Under the pieces are notes generated by a model, which made no database searches, was not told where the DNA came from, and saw only the letters and a list, made by a program, of their open reading frames with translations. A stretch of DNA of 64,000 nucleotides from Phragmites australis (taxonomy: Eukaryota; Streptophyta; Magnoliopsida; Poales; Poaceae): assembly GCF_958298935.1 (NCBI RefSeq), contig NC_084922.1:1800501-1864500 (forward strand), written 5' to 3'. The translations under genes and the position numbers were made by a program. Shown piece after piece: positions 33,290 to 43,394 of the stretch; the first letter of the stretch is position 1, and each line of letters starts with the position of its first letter.

Positions 33290-34316
33290 TTTAACTAGGT
33301 TTAGCAAATCCATTGAGGGTCGGCCACCGGATCTGGTGCGGCCATGGAGGGCCGTCACCGGTGGAAGATGGAGTGGCCACTGAGGACCGCCGTGAAGTCG
33401 ACCCGGAGTCACACCATGCATCCGAGTCCGCCGAGACAAAGGCCACACTGGTGTGGTGAGCGGCTCCAATGTGGGCGCATTGTCGTGCCATGTTGGAGGC
33501 CGCCGCCATAGAGCCACAGCTTGAAGAGATTCGAGTGGATCTGTCAAGGTTGGGTGCCTAAGCGACACTGTTGGGCGCCGACGTCCTCTCCATGGGTGTT
33601 CGACGTCACCAGAGGAAGGAGGGTGGCCTCCTCGATTGAGGTGATCAAGGGGCGACGCACAAGACCGGGGTGCCTATAGGCCGCCTAGATCACCATTTGA
33701 CGGAGGTGAATGACGCAAGGTCGTGAGTGGAGCACTAGCCAAGGGAGCGCGGAGGCGTCTGATGGTGGATGAAGGTGTTCTTGATCGAGGCATGAAGATG
33801 TTGACGATGAACGACATGAAGAGCCATGCGTAGGAGGCGTGTTGATCTAATCACATCGGATCCATCGTCGTCGTGGGCGAGAAGCAGAGGACGAAGGTTC
33901 CTATGCTCCTTTGCTCACCTTCCGTTCTTGTTCATCTGCTCTTTGTCTTCGCTTAACTAGAGTGATGTGTCTTCGGTTGATGCATGCGGAGGATGGCCAA
34001 AATGGCGATGAAGTCCGGCTGCCACCGTCATGTTGACGATGGTATGGAAGGCGACACAAAAGATGATGCGCCTTGTTTCCATGATCGACGTTGTGTGTTG
34101 TGTGTTCCGGACGTTGCCTTCGTGCGGTTTGCCATGTATTCCAAAGATCGGTGATGCCATCGTGCTAACCATGGTTGAATATTGAGGTCGATTCGTCGTC
34201 TGGATGCAGGACGCCGTATGTCGGACGGAGTCGAGCAAATGCTCTGGTGAGGCTATCATTGTCGTAGATAATCGGTTTGGTCGAGTGGCAATCGTAAAGC
34301 ATTCGTGCTGATAACA
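33290..34316 (-). mobile_element. Internal remnant of a short-LTR retroelement (tentative)
   Basis: It lies directly inside the LTR at 34317-34512 on the minus strand, starting with a TTATCAGCACG motif that resembles a primer site. No gag or pol domain is recognisable; the ORF at 33957-34379 overlaps the LTR and has no known features. It may be host DNA captured or joined by deletion. Confidence 0.3.
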
Positions 34317-34512
34317 TGTTGCGGGTAGAAAGTAGAACACAATAGAGAGTAGAAAGAATGAACTCTTGTATTGACTCATAGGGGTTTACATATTTATACA
34401 TGTTAAATAGACATAATAATAAAATATATCTATTAGAAAGACACTCCTTTTCAATAGATACAACTATTAATAATTAATCACATAATTAATAAAAAAATGT
34501 CTATTCGTAACA
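34317..34512 (-). mobile_element. Short LTR (196 bp)
   Basis: Read on the minus strand it starts TGTTACGAATAG and ends CGCAACA. It contains a TATA-like GTATAAATATG followed by GAGTCAATACAAGAG, as in an LTR promoter. The sequence next inside (ATGTTATCAGCACG) is nearly the same as at 39409-39422, beside a related LTR. Short LTRs of this type occur in Tos17-like Copia elements; the family is inferred. Confidence 0.5.
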
Positions 34513-35111
34513 AAGAGCACACGCCCGTAGAGCAATTCGGCCGTCGTCGTCATCTCCTAGAAAGAGACAGAAACAAGAACGTACGACAGATAGGAAAAAA
34601 ATGTGAGCTCCCATTCCGTTCGATGTCAGATTATTCCATTTCCATTGTTATATGACAGCGTCGAGGCAAAGTCTCTTTCGTCAAGAATACAACAGTCTTG
34701 ACCATAGTCAGCTACATTGGTTTTGAAGAGCCCCATTAAAAATTTAAAATGCATCTTGTAGAAGAGAAACTTAATCCAGGTAGATATTGCTGGGTAATAA
34801 CATGGAAGCTGCAATTTAGCAGCAATAAGTTATCTCCAATCTTCACGAATAGACATTTCCATTTCCAGGTGCTCGACTCTAGAACCCAGGATCACGAGGT
34901 AGCAAAGCTGGGGGGTGACACAAGGAACAAAGGCAATCACATTCACATATGTGATGAAGCTAAAATGTACTGGAACAAATGTCGGCCAAGTCTCTCACCA
35001 AACTCACAGGAAGCCCGTGCAAAAACTCAGCATCTGGAAGGCAGTGGGTGGGTTGTGAGGAAGGCTAAACTGAAGCCACGCAATTTGCACATTTGTTCAC
35101 AAGCTCTAGTA
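34513..35111. other. Intergenic DNA, nothing identified
   Basis: A 122-codon ORF (34749-35117, +) has no recognisable features and unremarkable codon use. I do not support it as a gene. Confidence 0.3.
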
Positions 35112-35690
35112 CGATAAGCTCTTTTTTTTTCTCTCTTGAATACATAGGAGAGCTACGTATCTTTGTATTAAGAGTAGGAGAGAAACACGAGTTCTTACAC
35201 AACGATCAATTTAAGTCCTAGAATAGAGCGAATAGTTTAAGCTGACTAACTTATGCAAAGAGAAGACAACCGAGGGGAGCTCAGAACGTTTCATCTAAAC
35301 TATCCTGCCAACGACCCGCAAGTGCTGAAGGAGTGAAGGTAGACTCTTCGCTCCAGTAGAGCTCCAGAGTTCCGCTTCTTGCCATACGCGGGCCACCAAT
35401 GCGTCCGACGAGGTGCGATAGTTATTGAAAACCACGTCGTTTCGAGATAGCCAAATCGTCCAGCACGTGAAAACTCCTTTTTTGTAACAGTTCTCACATA
35501 CAATTTCATTGATGGGAAATTGCTCGTGAAAACTAACTCTCAGGACACCTACAAAGGAAAACATACATGGCGTCATCAATATAATGCTCCAATAACAGCC
35601 ATGTGTTGCAAGAGAGGTGCATGAAGGTACTACAATCAAGGAAATAATGTGTACAATGTGCAAGGGTTTATTTCACCAGGAATTCTAATT
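35112..35690 (-). mobile_element. 3' end of a LINE, truncated
   Basis: The minus strand encodes a WTIWLSRNDVVFNN segment followed by ALVARVWQEAELW. This is typical of the region after the reverse transcriptase in plant LINEs. It then has the usual LINE tail (AATACAAAGATACG, GTATTCAAGAGAG) and a short A-run ending at 35119. No target duplication was recognised. It lies just upstream of the potassium-channel fragment and may have taken part in its truncation. Confidence 0.65.
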
Positions 35691-35974
35691 CTTCATTCAT
35701 ACTTTAGCAACTTTGTTGCATTTTTCACTGTTTTTTTTTTTATCGAACCGTTTACTTTAGTAACTATGTGAAGTACGAAAGGATCTAAATCACTCAAGAT
35801 GCCCTTCAGTTGCAGCCCCCCCAAAAAAAAATCCCTCTAGAGTATCTGTGTTAAAACTGCTTAAGGATGACAACCTAAAGATAGAGGATACGAGCCTCAA
35901 AACCCGCACAGAGGCGTTTTTCACTGTTTTTTCACTGTTTTTCACTGTTGCATTTTTCACTGTTTTTTTTATAG

Positions 35975-37504
35975 AATCGTTTACACCAAGAGAACTTGTC
36001 ATACTACAAAATGCAGCACCGACAGATGTTTACATATTAGTCTCAGGACAAGTGGTTAGTGCATCTATAGTTTTGATGATTGTTCTGCAGTTTCCAACAC
36101 ACTAACATCCATGCATACTATCATTTTGCTATCTTCTTCGGCAGGAAGAACGGATTGTGATTGATGGGGTCGAAAAAGTATGAGTCATCACATGTTCATA
36201 TATATTAATAAAAAAAGATATTTCAGAATTTGAGGTGCGTCAGTAAACAAATGCAGATTCAGGGAGTACTATCCGCTGGTGAAATGTTTGGTGAAATAGG
36301 GGCTCTCTGCAACGTTCCCCAACCATTTTCATTCTGTACAACCAAAATTTCACAACTCTTGAGGGTGAGCACAACAGTGCTCAAAAATATTATTGAGGAA
36401 AACAAAGAAGAAGAAAATATTGTAATGACCAATATTTTCCAGGTGTTTATTATTTGATATAACCTTATCTCATGTTATATAGTTTACTTTTTTGCGGCTT
36501 TGCGCAGAAAGGGAAATTAATTTATTATGCATCATTTGGCAGATAACAGCTCGGGATCAAAGATTCTCTACTGAGGTCACAGGGAAATCTCTAGGAATGC
36601 TTAATCAACACTTCAGAAAGTACAATAACTGTTCTGCCTTCAACCAAGCCAGTCAAGAAAATGAATCAGAAGCAAAAGGAAGAGTAACATCGTGCTGCAG
36701 AAACGAGCACTGTAAAAAACTGGATGAATCAGATAAACATGGAACAATTCACAAGACAGCAAAACAGGATGTCTTCAACAGAATCAACGATTTTCCTGCT
36801 AAAGATGAAGGCATGGAAAAACATGTTGGATATGGACAAAGAAAGGCAGACGCTCATCACCAAATGTTGACTGACAGTAGGTCAGTAGCATGACAGGATC
36901 TGAAAAGGCTCATGTCATTACTCAAAACACACGGGAGCACACAAAAATCAGGCAGTCAAGGACCCCAGATACGATGCTTAAAAGATTGGTTGCTGGGTAC
37001 CTTCAGGAGATCACTGACAAATGCACAACAGAAGGCGGCATATGTTCAGATAAGGAAGGTGGTTCTGTGGTTTCAGAAAGAAAAAGAGTGATAATTCATG
37101 TGTATTCACAGAGGAACAAAAATTTGAGTGTGCCATGTGCAAAAGTTATAAATCTACCAGGATCTCTGGATGAACTTTTCGCCATAGCTTGTAAGAATTC
37201 TTCAATTCATATGCATCATTAAATTGAACCAATCATAATTTCTGAGTTTCCCGTTTCATTAGAATATCAAGCTGAATCTGTATTAGCTTAAGCTTGGCAG
37301 AAGCCCATGACTAGTCCCAGATACCATCAGTGAAAATGTCTTAAAGCAGACAATCAATACCGCTGTCTTATCCCGCACTTCTATTGCACAGGTCAGAAGT
37401 TTGCTGGTTATTGTCCAACAAAACTGTTCAATCAAGAGTTTGCAGAAATCGATGATATTACGGTTATTCGAGATGGTGACCATTTGTTTCTTATGGAGTC
37501 TTGA
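35975..37504 (+). pseudogene. 5'-truncated Shaker-type K+ channel (KAT-like), cNBD and KHA parts
   Basis: Exon-like pieces: 35975-36054 (FTPRELVILQNAAPTDVYILV), 36145-36177, 36257-36442 (SAGEMFGEIGALC, PQPFSF, SQLLRVS), about 36543-37190, and 37392-37504 (YCPTKLF, DDITVIRDGDHLF, stop). They give the cyclic-nucleotide-binding-like domain and the C-terminal KHA domain (VIIHVYSQ, KVINLPGSLDELF) of plant inward-rectifier potassium channels. There are no ankyrin repeats between them, which points to KAT rather than AKT. The six-span pore part and the GYGD filter are absent upstream, and the long exon shifts frame near 36890. It is therefore best called a gene fragment, although splice sites are well kept. 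A complete channel with exons left of 34 kb cannot be fully excluded. Confidence 0.75.
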
Positions 37505-39422
37505 TTAAGGAAGCTCAATATCATCAAGACATCAACTATGCAAGGAGCATAGATTTATTCTCCTAGAAAGCTAACTGCTTGAGGAATGGTTGCCGTTTGG
37601 TTACCTGGTGCGGTTTGTCGCTGTTTATGAGACATGGCCATCACCTCTCTCTGATTGAACCCCATGCTCTGATGAAGACTGCAATGAGGCGCTACCAGGA
37701 GCATGGTTGTCTCCCTAATGTTCCTTGACGGCGCTGCTGACTTCCTCGACCTCTGGCGCTAGCAACTGATCACTGATGCAAGTCCATGTATGAGCTCCAT
37801 CTCAATGGCACAGAATTGGAATTTGGCCACTGCAGAAGTTTCCTAGGACCATGTTGTTATTTTCATTTTAGGTACTATTTGTAAAATGTGGGACAACTGA
37901 AGTCATACTTTTGCTATAAAGAATCCAGAGTTTAGGGCCTACAGGACCAGCTGCTAAAAAACAACTAGAGCAATGGGTGAGGTATGTAGAAGAACTTATC
38001 TTAGAAAAAATATTGAAACCAGATTAAGATCTCGGTAAATATAATTGAGCTGCTTGGCGGAATCATGGTGAAAAGTACTGCTCAGGAGAGAATTGGAGTT
38101 ACAATCCAGGGGTAACTACCAACTACTGGTAGTATTTCAGAATGTTAAGCATAGAACTATGGAAAGATGGAAATAATATACTAGCCCTGTTCTGCAAATG
38201 TAACACTGGCTAAAGTAATCAATATCAGATAATAAATGAGATAGAAAAAAAAACATTAGCTTTCTTATGAATGAGATTACACAACTTAGAACGTGAAGCA
38301 ATAAAACCACATAGATCATGATGCACGTGAGAAATCCCTTACATGAATCGACTCTGAGTCTCTGATAGCTGGAGTACAATTCAATATGAGAATTAACATG
38401 TAACAAAAAAAAAAACGAAGCAAAAAAGAAAGACATTCAGACAAATCAAGGTATTCTAACTTTTAAGTTATTGAAATTTGTGTGTTGAGGCCACAGAACC
38501 TATTATCATGAAAAATATTTGAATACCTCAAACGTGTAAGATACAAACTAATTTAAGATTGGAAATCACACATATCAAAGTTACTGCTTGAAGTCATCAT
38601 GCATTTCTGGGGCCATCCAACTCATCAAGCTAGACAGTTGAAGCTACAAACCGACAACTCCACACTGAACCTAAGCGATACAGATATAGACAAGCAACTC
38701 AAAGGGCTCTAAGCCTCTAACAAATCAAACCTTGTGAGTGTGACAACAATTAGAAGCAGACCCAATCCAAGACCAATGGAGGCTAAACGGGACCAACCCA
38801 CCTCCTTACAGGCTTGCACTACGCAGTCCACGCGTGTACCCAATTCCACAAGCGAACACACAGAGCTCATCATGGTCTCATGGATTCACCACGGCATGAA
38901 ACAACCGAGGTAATATACTATACGAGGACGAAGCATGTGGTTCTCGCCCAAACAGTTCGACCGCGACCGCCGTCCGCCGCGGTAGCTCGAGGGTGAGGTG
39001 GCCTCCGCGCAGCACGTGACAAACGACCAAATCCTCACTCCCGCGGGGTAATCTAAGCTGCACCTCCGGGCCCCGGAGCGGAGCAGCGGATGCAAGCGCG
39101 GCATCGCCGGGGACGGGTCAGATGCTAGAGATGGGTTGGGGGTGGTGGGAATGGGGATGCACCTCGGGTCGAGATTTGCGGCGACGGGAGTGGAGGACGC
39201 GGGGGGGCTTCTCTACTTACTAGAAGCTTCGCGGCGGCAGGACGCCGGCGGACGCGGCGAGTGCGAGCGTGACAAGCCTACTAGCCGAGCCGGCCCACCC
39301 GAATCTGCTGCGATTCCCTCACGACACGGCGTTCTCCTGAACCGTTTGATCAACCATCGACTGCCCAGAGCGAGCGGTGGCCTATCGCAATCACCGCAAG
39401 TCTCTGAATCGTGCCGATAACA
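37505..39422. other. Downstream flank; no gene recognised
   Basis: AT-rich to 38800, then GC-rich (38900-39400), with exon- or promoter-like composition but no recognisable protein. The end (39409-39422, GTGCCGATAACA) is the inside edge of the LTR at 39423. Confidence 0.3.
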
Positions 39423-39606
39423 TGTTAGAGTAGAAGAGATCCAGAGAAATTGAACTCGAGAATCGGATGAATTAGTTAATTTTATTGCACTGTAATGTCT
39501 CGGAATATATTTACAAGACCAGCGGATGTTTAGAGAGACATCTCTTCATAACGGATACGAACATTCAACTGTCACAAGCAATTAAGAAATTGATTAATTG
39601 GTAACA
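39423..39606 (-). mobile_element. Short LTR (184 bp), relative of 34317-34512
   Basis: It starts TGTTAGAGTAG and ends TTGGTAACA on the plus strand, giving perfect TGTTA/TAACA ends. The adjacent CGTGCCGATAACA is shared with the other short LTR, which indicates retained internal sequence on that side. No second LTR was found. Confidence 0.5.
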
Positions 39607-40712
39607 AACACCACACTTTGCCATTGCCAAGCGGTTCTTGTGTAGTTGGAGGTTGGGTCGTAGTGTAAAGCTAAATAATCAAGCTGATCCTATTTAAGGG
39701 TGTGAGACAAAAAGATCATTTATCCCTTCTTTTTTAATCTTATTGGAGACTGCTTAGCTAAAATGATTCAACTAATTTTGCAGTATATTGATGATACTAT
39801 CCCGTGCATTCAGAATGTTCTTGCTAGAGCTAATAACCTTAAACTCTTGCTATACTTATATGAGATGGTGTCTAGTTTGAAGGTTAATTTCTAAAACAGT
39901 GAAGTGATTTATTTGGGAGGTGATAATTTGATTGCTGTTTTGGTTAAACACAAATTTAATGACTCTTCTGGTTGGTTTGATCTTTTAAAGGTCAAACAGC
40001 TATATCTTTTAAAGGTCAAATAAGCTCCAGCAATCCGAAATTTGACAAACCAAATTGACACCTTTGTCAATCACTTATCACATATAAACCAAGACACATT
40101 TCAACTTATTTTCTTAAAGTCGGTTTTGAGAAAATTATGATCCGTCACCCTAGCGAGTTTTTTTTTTATATTTACTCTTCACTAACTTTATAGAAAAATT
40201 ACCTTAAAGACATGAGCAAGAGGAGCTGATCAAGGGGCACAAAGTCTACTTCAGTCTATGACTCAGGTGCTGGCCCAACATCAGCCACCCGCAGTAGCTC
40301 CACCTACTGATCAACTGCTACTCCTGCCGGGTGAGGATTAGACGGAAGGTGACCATGACGATGAAATGGAGGAGAACTAAAGAATGTTTTCCCTTTTCTT
40401 TTTTATATCATAGCCTTTTAGATTTTCTAGACTCCTGAATGTTACTGTCTATGCCTCTAGCTTTAAACTCGGCTCACTTTATCTTGTGGCTCTTAGTTAT
40501 ATAGTTAGATATCTATCTATTGATGATCTGAAAACTTTTAGTTTTATCTGTCTCTTTCATATAAGACTATAAATCTATAATATGACGTGTTTTTCATTAA
40601 GTTTCTTAATAGAAATAGGGTTTTCCCAAGTTTGAAAAAAACAAATACCACGCTTTGCCATTGCCAAGCGGTTTTTCGTGCAGTTGGAGGTTAGGTCGCA
40701 GTGTACGTGTCT
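39607..40712. repeat. About 65-bp direct repeat flanking a 1-kb block
   Basis: CCACACTTTGCCATTGCCAAG and the following 40 bp (39610-39671) recur at 40650-40710 with a few changes. The block between holds a LINE reverse-transcriptase relic and other unassigned DNA. The repeat is far longer than a normal target duplication. Confidence 0.7.
39690..39945 (+). mobile_element. LINE reverse-transcriptase relic
   Basis: Translation shows an LRV-type start, then LIGDCLAKMIQLILQYIDD, ARANNLKLLLYLYEMVSSLK and SEVIYLGGDN. This is the catalytic block of plant LINE reverse transcriptases, with YIDD in place of YADD. Sequence before the catalytic box is shortened and a stop interrupts the frame, so it is dead. 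Confidence 0.7.
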
Positions 40713-41833
40713 TACTCAGCATGAATGCCTTGCCATGACCATTTGCTGACTTGCATAGTTGGAGCACTGTTCTGGAAAGACGGCACACGGCTAGACTCTA
40801 GAGTGCGTGCGGTACGTTTGTTCAACGGTCCGTAGCAGAAAGCTGCGTCGGATCGACTAGCACCTGATTTTGCACGATAAAATTGAACCTGTTGTGTACT
40901 GGCTGCAGAACATCCATGAAAAAAAACTCTTGTAACAGTAGCATCATCACTTCACGAGGTCAGAGTACCCTTTGCCTCGACTATAAGACGATATGGAGAC
41001 ACATCGAACGCAAATATGACGAGTTAATGCAGACACATCGAACTATATATCAAATATATTATGATTGTTCCATCATCCTGCATGCTTTAAACTTAACTAC
41101 ATTAGCAATTCAATAAGAAAATTAGCAATATACTCTATTAAAAGAGTCACATTGGAGCAAATCCAAAGATATTACGAGTGTCCAATATACCAATTGAAAT
41201 TGCTATTAATTATTTGGATGTATTAATCACTTAAAATGAAAAAAAAAGTCTACATTGTAAAGCTGTAAATCACATTAAAAACTATAGTTTTTATATAAAG
41301 ATTGTCCCTATCTAAAGACAGTCTTACATAGACTTTAGATAGTCTTTTGATATATTCGATTTTTTTTCTTGAATATCTGATAAATAGTTATCTCTCTACA
41401 TCCTAATCCGATACAACTATCTAAATTCAGCTTCGATATCCAGAAAAAAAATCACAGATAACCAAAATTTTACTCTGAAATACTACCCAGACTCCTTCAA
41501 ATGGTCAAAAAATATCCGACCCGTTCACCTCGTTCATGCCCTAGCCATGGCAGCTTGACCCAGGGGAGGGGTACTTTCGTACCTACCAAATACGGTCGAT
41601 GGTATGGGTGAAAGAAAATTAGAAGTGCTGTGGTATAGATGGAAGAAGGAACCGTATTATTTGGTAACAAATGAAAAATCCTGTTGAAACTCCTCCACAT
41701 TTTGGTGGCAATTTTTTTTTTGGTGGTACGGATGACTTGCTCACAGTCCAACCAACAGATTCAAAGTGCCAAACAGTTCGCTTAACGGCGCGGTGATCCC
41801 CGTCACTTTAATTTAAGGAAAGAAGAACCGAAA
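40713..41833. other. Intergenic DNA upstream of the DUF538 gene
   Basis: No gene was recognised. A stretch at 41588-41660 (GATGGTATGGGTGAAAG and similar) resembles an arm of the foldback at 41834-41978 and may be an older relative. Confidence 0.3.
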
Positions 41834-41978
41834 ATTGCATCTATACCATCACTTTGAAGCCCATTTTCATCCATACCACCACCCCGTGTCACTAACATAT
41901 GGGCCCGGGCCCGTTTGTCATAGACACGAGTGATGGTATGGATGAAAATGGGCTTCAAAGTGATGGTATGGATGCAAT
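41834..41978. repeat. 145-bp foldback (near-perfect inverted repeat)
   Basis: The left arm from 41834 (ATTGCATCTATACCATCAC, then TTTGAAGCCCATTTTCATCC) is matched by the right arm to 41978 (GATGGTATGGATGAAAATGG, GGCTTCAAAGTGATGG). Arms are about 57 nt with few mismatches, around a loop holding GGGCCCGGGCCC. It is probably a foldback MITE. It ends about 335 bp before the DUF538 start codon, inside its likely promoter. Confidence 0.85.
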
Positions 41979-42211
41979 CTGCCCGAAGAAGAAAGCGACG
42001 CGGTTTAGCGCTCAAGGCTCAACAACCTACGGGCAATATCGCCCGCGCCGGAGACGGACCCGATTCCAACCCCCACCTGCACGGCCACCGCACCTCAGCC
42101 GCCGAGCTCGCACCCAACGCATTAACTGAACCCGCCTTCAATCCCCCCTCGCCCCAACGGCCCCCTCCCTCGCCGACTCCGACTGCGACTCCGCCGACTC
42201 AATCCTCCCCC

Positions 42212-42218
42212 TATAAAT
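42212..42218 (+). promoter_or_regulatory. TATA box of the DUF538 gene
   Basis: TATAAAT in a C-rich context lies 95-101 bp before the start codon, which fits a short 5' UTR of about 70 nt. Confidence 0.6.
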
Positions 42219-42312
42219 CCCGCCCCCTTCCCCTAATCCCACCACACCGCCGCTGCATTGTGTTCCAACTTTCCAAATCCCAATCCAATCGTTTGCTCGG
42301 CTCGACAAATCC

Positions 42313-42831
42313 ATGGGGTCGCAGGCGATCGAGGCGCACCGTGCGGGCGCGGAGGTGTACCACGGCGCGGCGCTCTGCGCGGAGAAGTCGACGGAGCTCC
42401 TGGCGGAGGTCCACCTCCCGCTGGGCCTGCTGCCCCTAGCGGAGATGGAGGAGGTGGGCTACAACCGTACCACGGGCTTCGTGTGGCTGCGCCAGAAGAA
42501 GGCGCTCACGCACACCTTCAAGCAGATCGGGCGCCAGGTCTCGTACGCCGCCGAGATCACCGCCTTCGTCGAAGACCACCGGATGAAGCGCCTGACGGGG
42601 GTCAAGACCAAGGAGCTCCTCATCTGGGTCGCGCTCTCCGACATGTTCTTGGAGAAGGATGACCACTCCAAGATCACCTTCAAGACGCCCACCGGGCTCG
42701 GGAGGACCTTCCCCGTCTCTGCCTTCGGCAAGGAGGAACCCGCCGCCAACGGCAAGGGCAAGGAGGCTTCAGCCGCCGCCGCCGCCAACGGCAAGGAGGC
42801 CGCAGCCGTCAACGGTAAGGCCAGCAAGTGA
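42313..42831 (+). CDS. DUF538 family protein
   Basis: A single-exon protein of 172 residues. The DUF538 domain covers about residues 12-140, with family landmarks HLPLGLLPLAEMEEVGYN, TGFVWLRQKK, VSYAAEITAFVEDHRMK, LTGVKTKELLIWVALS and TFKTPTGLGRTFPVSAF. After it comes a low-complexity tail of about 30 residues made of Ala, Lys and Asn-Gly repeats. There is no signal peptide, unlike many DUF538 members that are secreted, so it should be cytosolic. The family is plant-specific, stress-related and of uncertain biochemistry. The start is the only ATG in a good context after the TATA box. Length and motifs are normal, and the gene appears intact. Confidence 0.93.
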   Translation: MGSQAIEAHRAGAEVYHGAALCAEKSTELLAEVHLPLGLLPLAEMEEVGYNRTTGFVWLRQKKALTHTFKQIGRQVSYAAEITAFVEDHRMKRLTGVKTKELLIWVALSDMFLEKDDHSKITFKTPTGLGRTFPVSAFGKEEPAANGKGKEASAAAAANGKEAAAVNGKASK

Positions 42832-43135
42832 GGAGGCGACGTGGAGAGTTCTGCTTAACGACGTGCTTGCTACTAGTAATTGCTATACTGATAATGTTCT
42901 AAATAATGATGAAGTTTGCACTACTACTACTTGCTTAATTTGTGTGTTTTATGAAACGGGAATCAATTGTGTGAATCTTTTGATTGTATCACGGGGAGTA
43001 AATGTTCACATGCTCTCGATTTTAACTGCAAAATCTCCCCTTTCCAGAGTGGCTGTGTTCTCAACTTTTTCAGTGTTCCTCACTACTACTATTCAGTCAG
43101 ATTCAGATATTGCAGAAAAGTATAATTGTCTAATA
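42832..43135 (+). other. Probable 3' UTR and flank of the DUF538 gene
   Basis: T-rich sequence follows the stop codon; AATAAT at 42901 is a weak candidate poly(A) signal. No other gene was seen. Confidence 0.4.
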
Positions 43136-43394
43136 CATCATCTATTCTTTCACAGTATAAGACGTATTTTGTTTTAAAAAATCAATCTTTATAAGTTTTG
43201 ACCGATAATTAGTTAAATTATGCATACATACAGTAGTATATATAATTTGTTTCAATAATTTTTTATTTAAATATCTTTTTAATATAATGTTGATTTTATA
43301 GCAATTAATAATATATTATAAGGCAAATTAACCATCAAAGTTTATTTTTATAATTTTTTAAGTAAAATATGCCTTATATACTTAAAGGGAGGGA
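43136..43394. mobile_element. Stowaway-like MITE, left end degraded
   Basis: The right end (AAAATATGCCTTATATACTT, AAAGGGAGGGA) is the Stowaway terminus, followed by TA (43395). The left side keeps the inverse core (CAGTATAAGACGTATTTTG) with a decayed outer part. The body is AT-rich. Confidence 0.6.

Noticed and set aside
33957..34379. 140-codon minus-strand ORF as a host gene
   Set aside because: Its first part lies in a short LTR and the rest has no recognisable features.
34749..35117. 122-codon plus-strand ORF as the missing 5' part of the potassium channel
   Set aside because: It has no membrane spans or pore motif and does not resemble any part of a Shaker channel.
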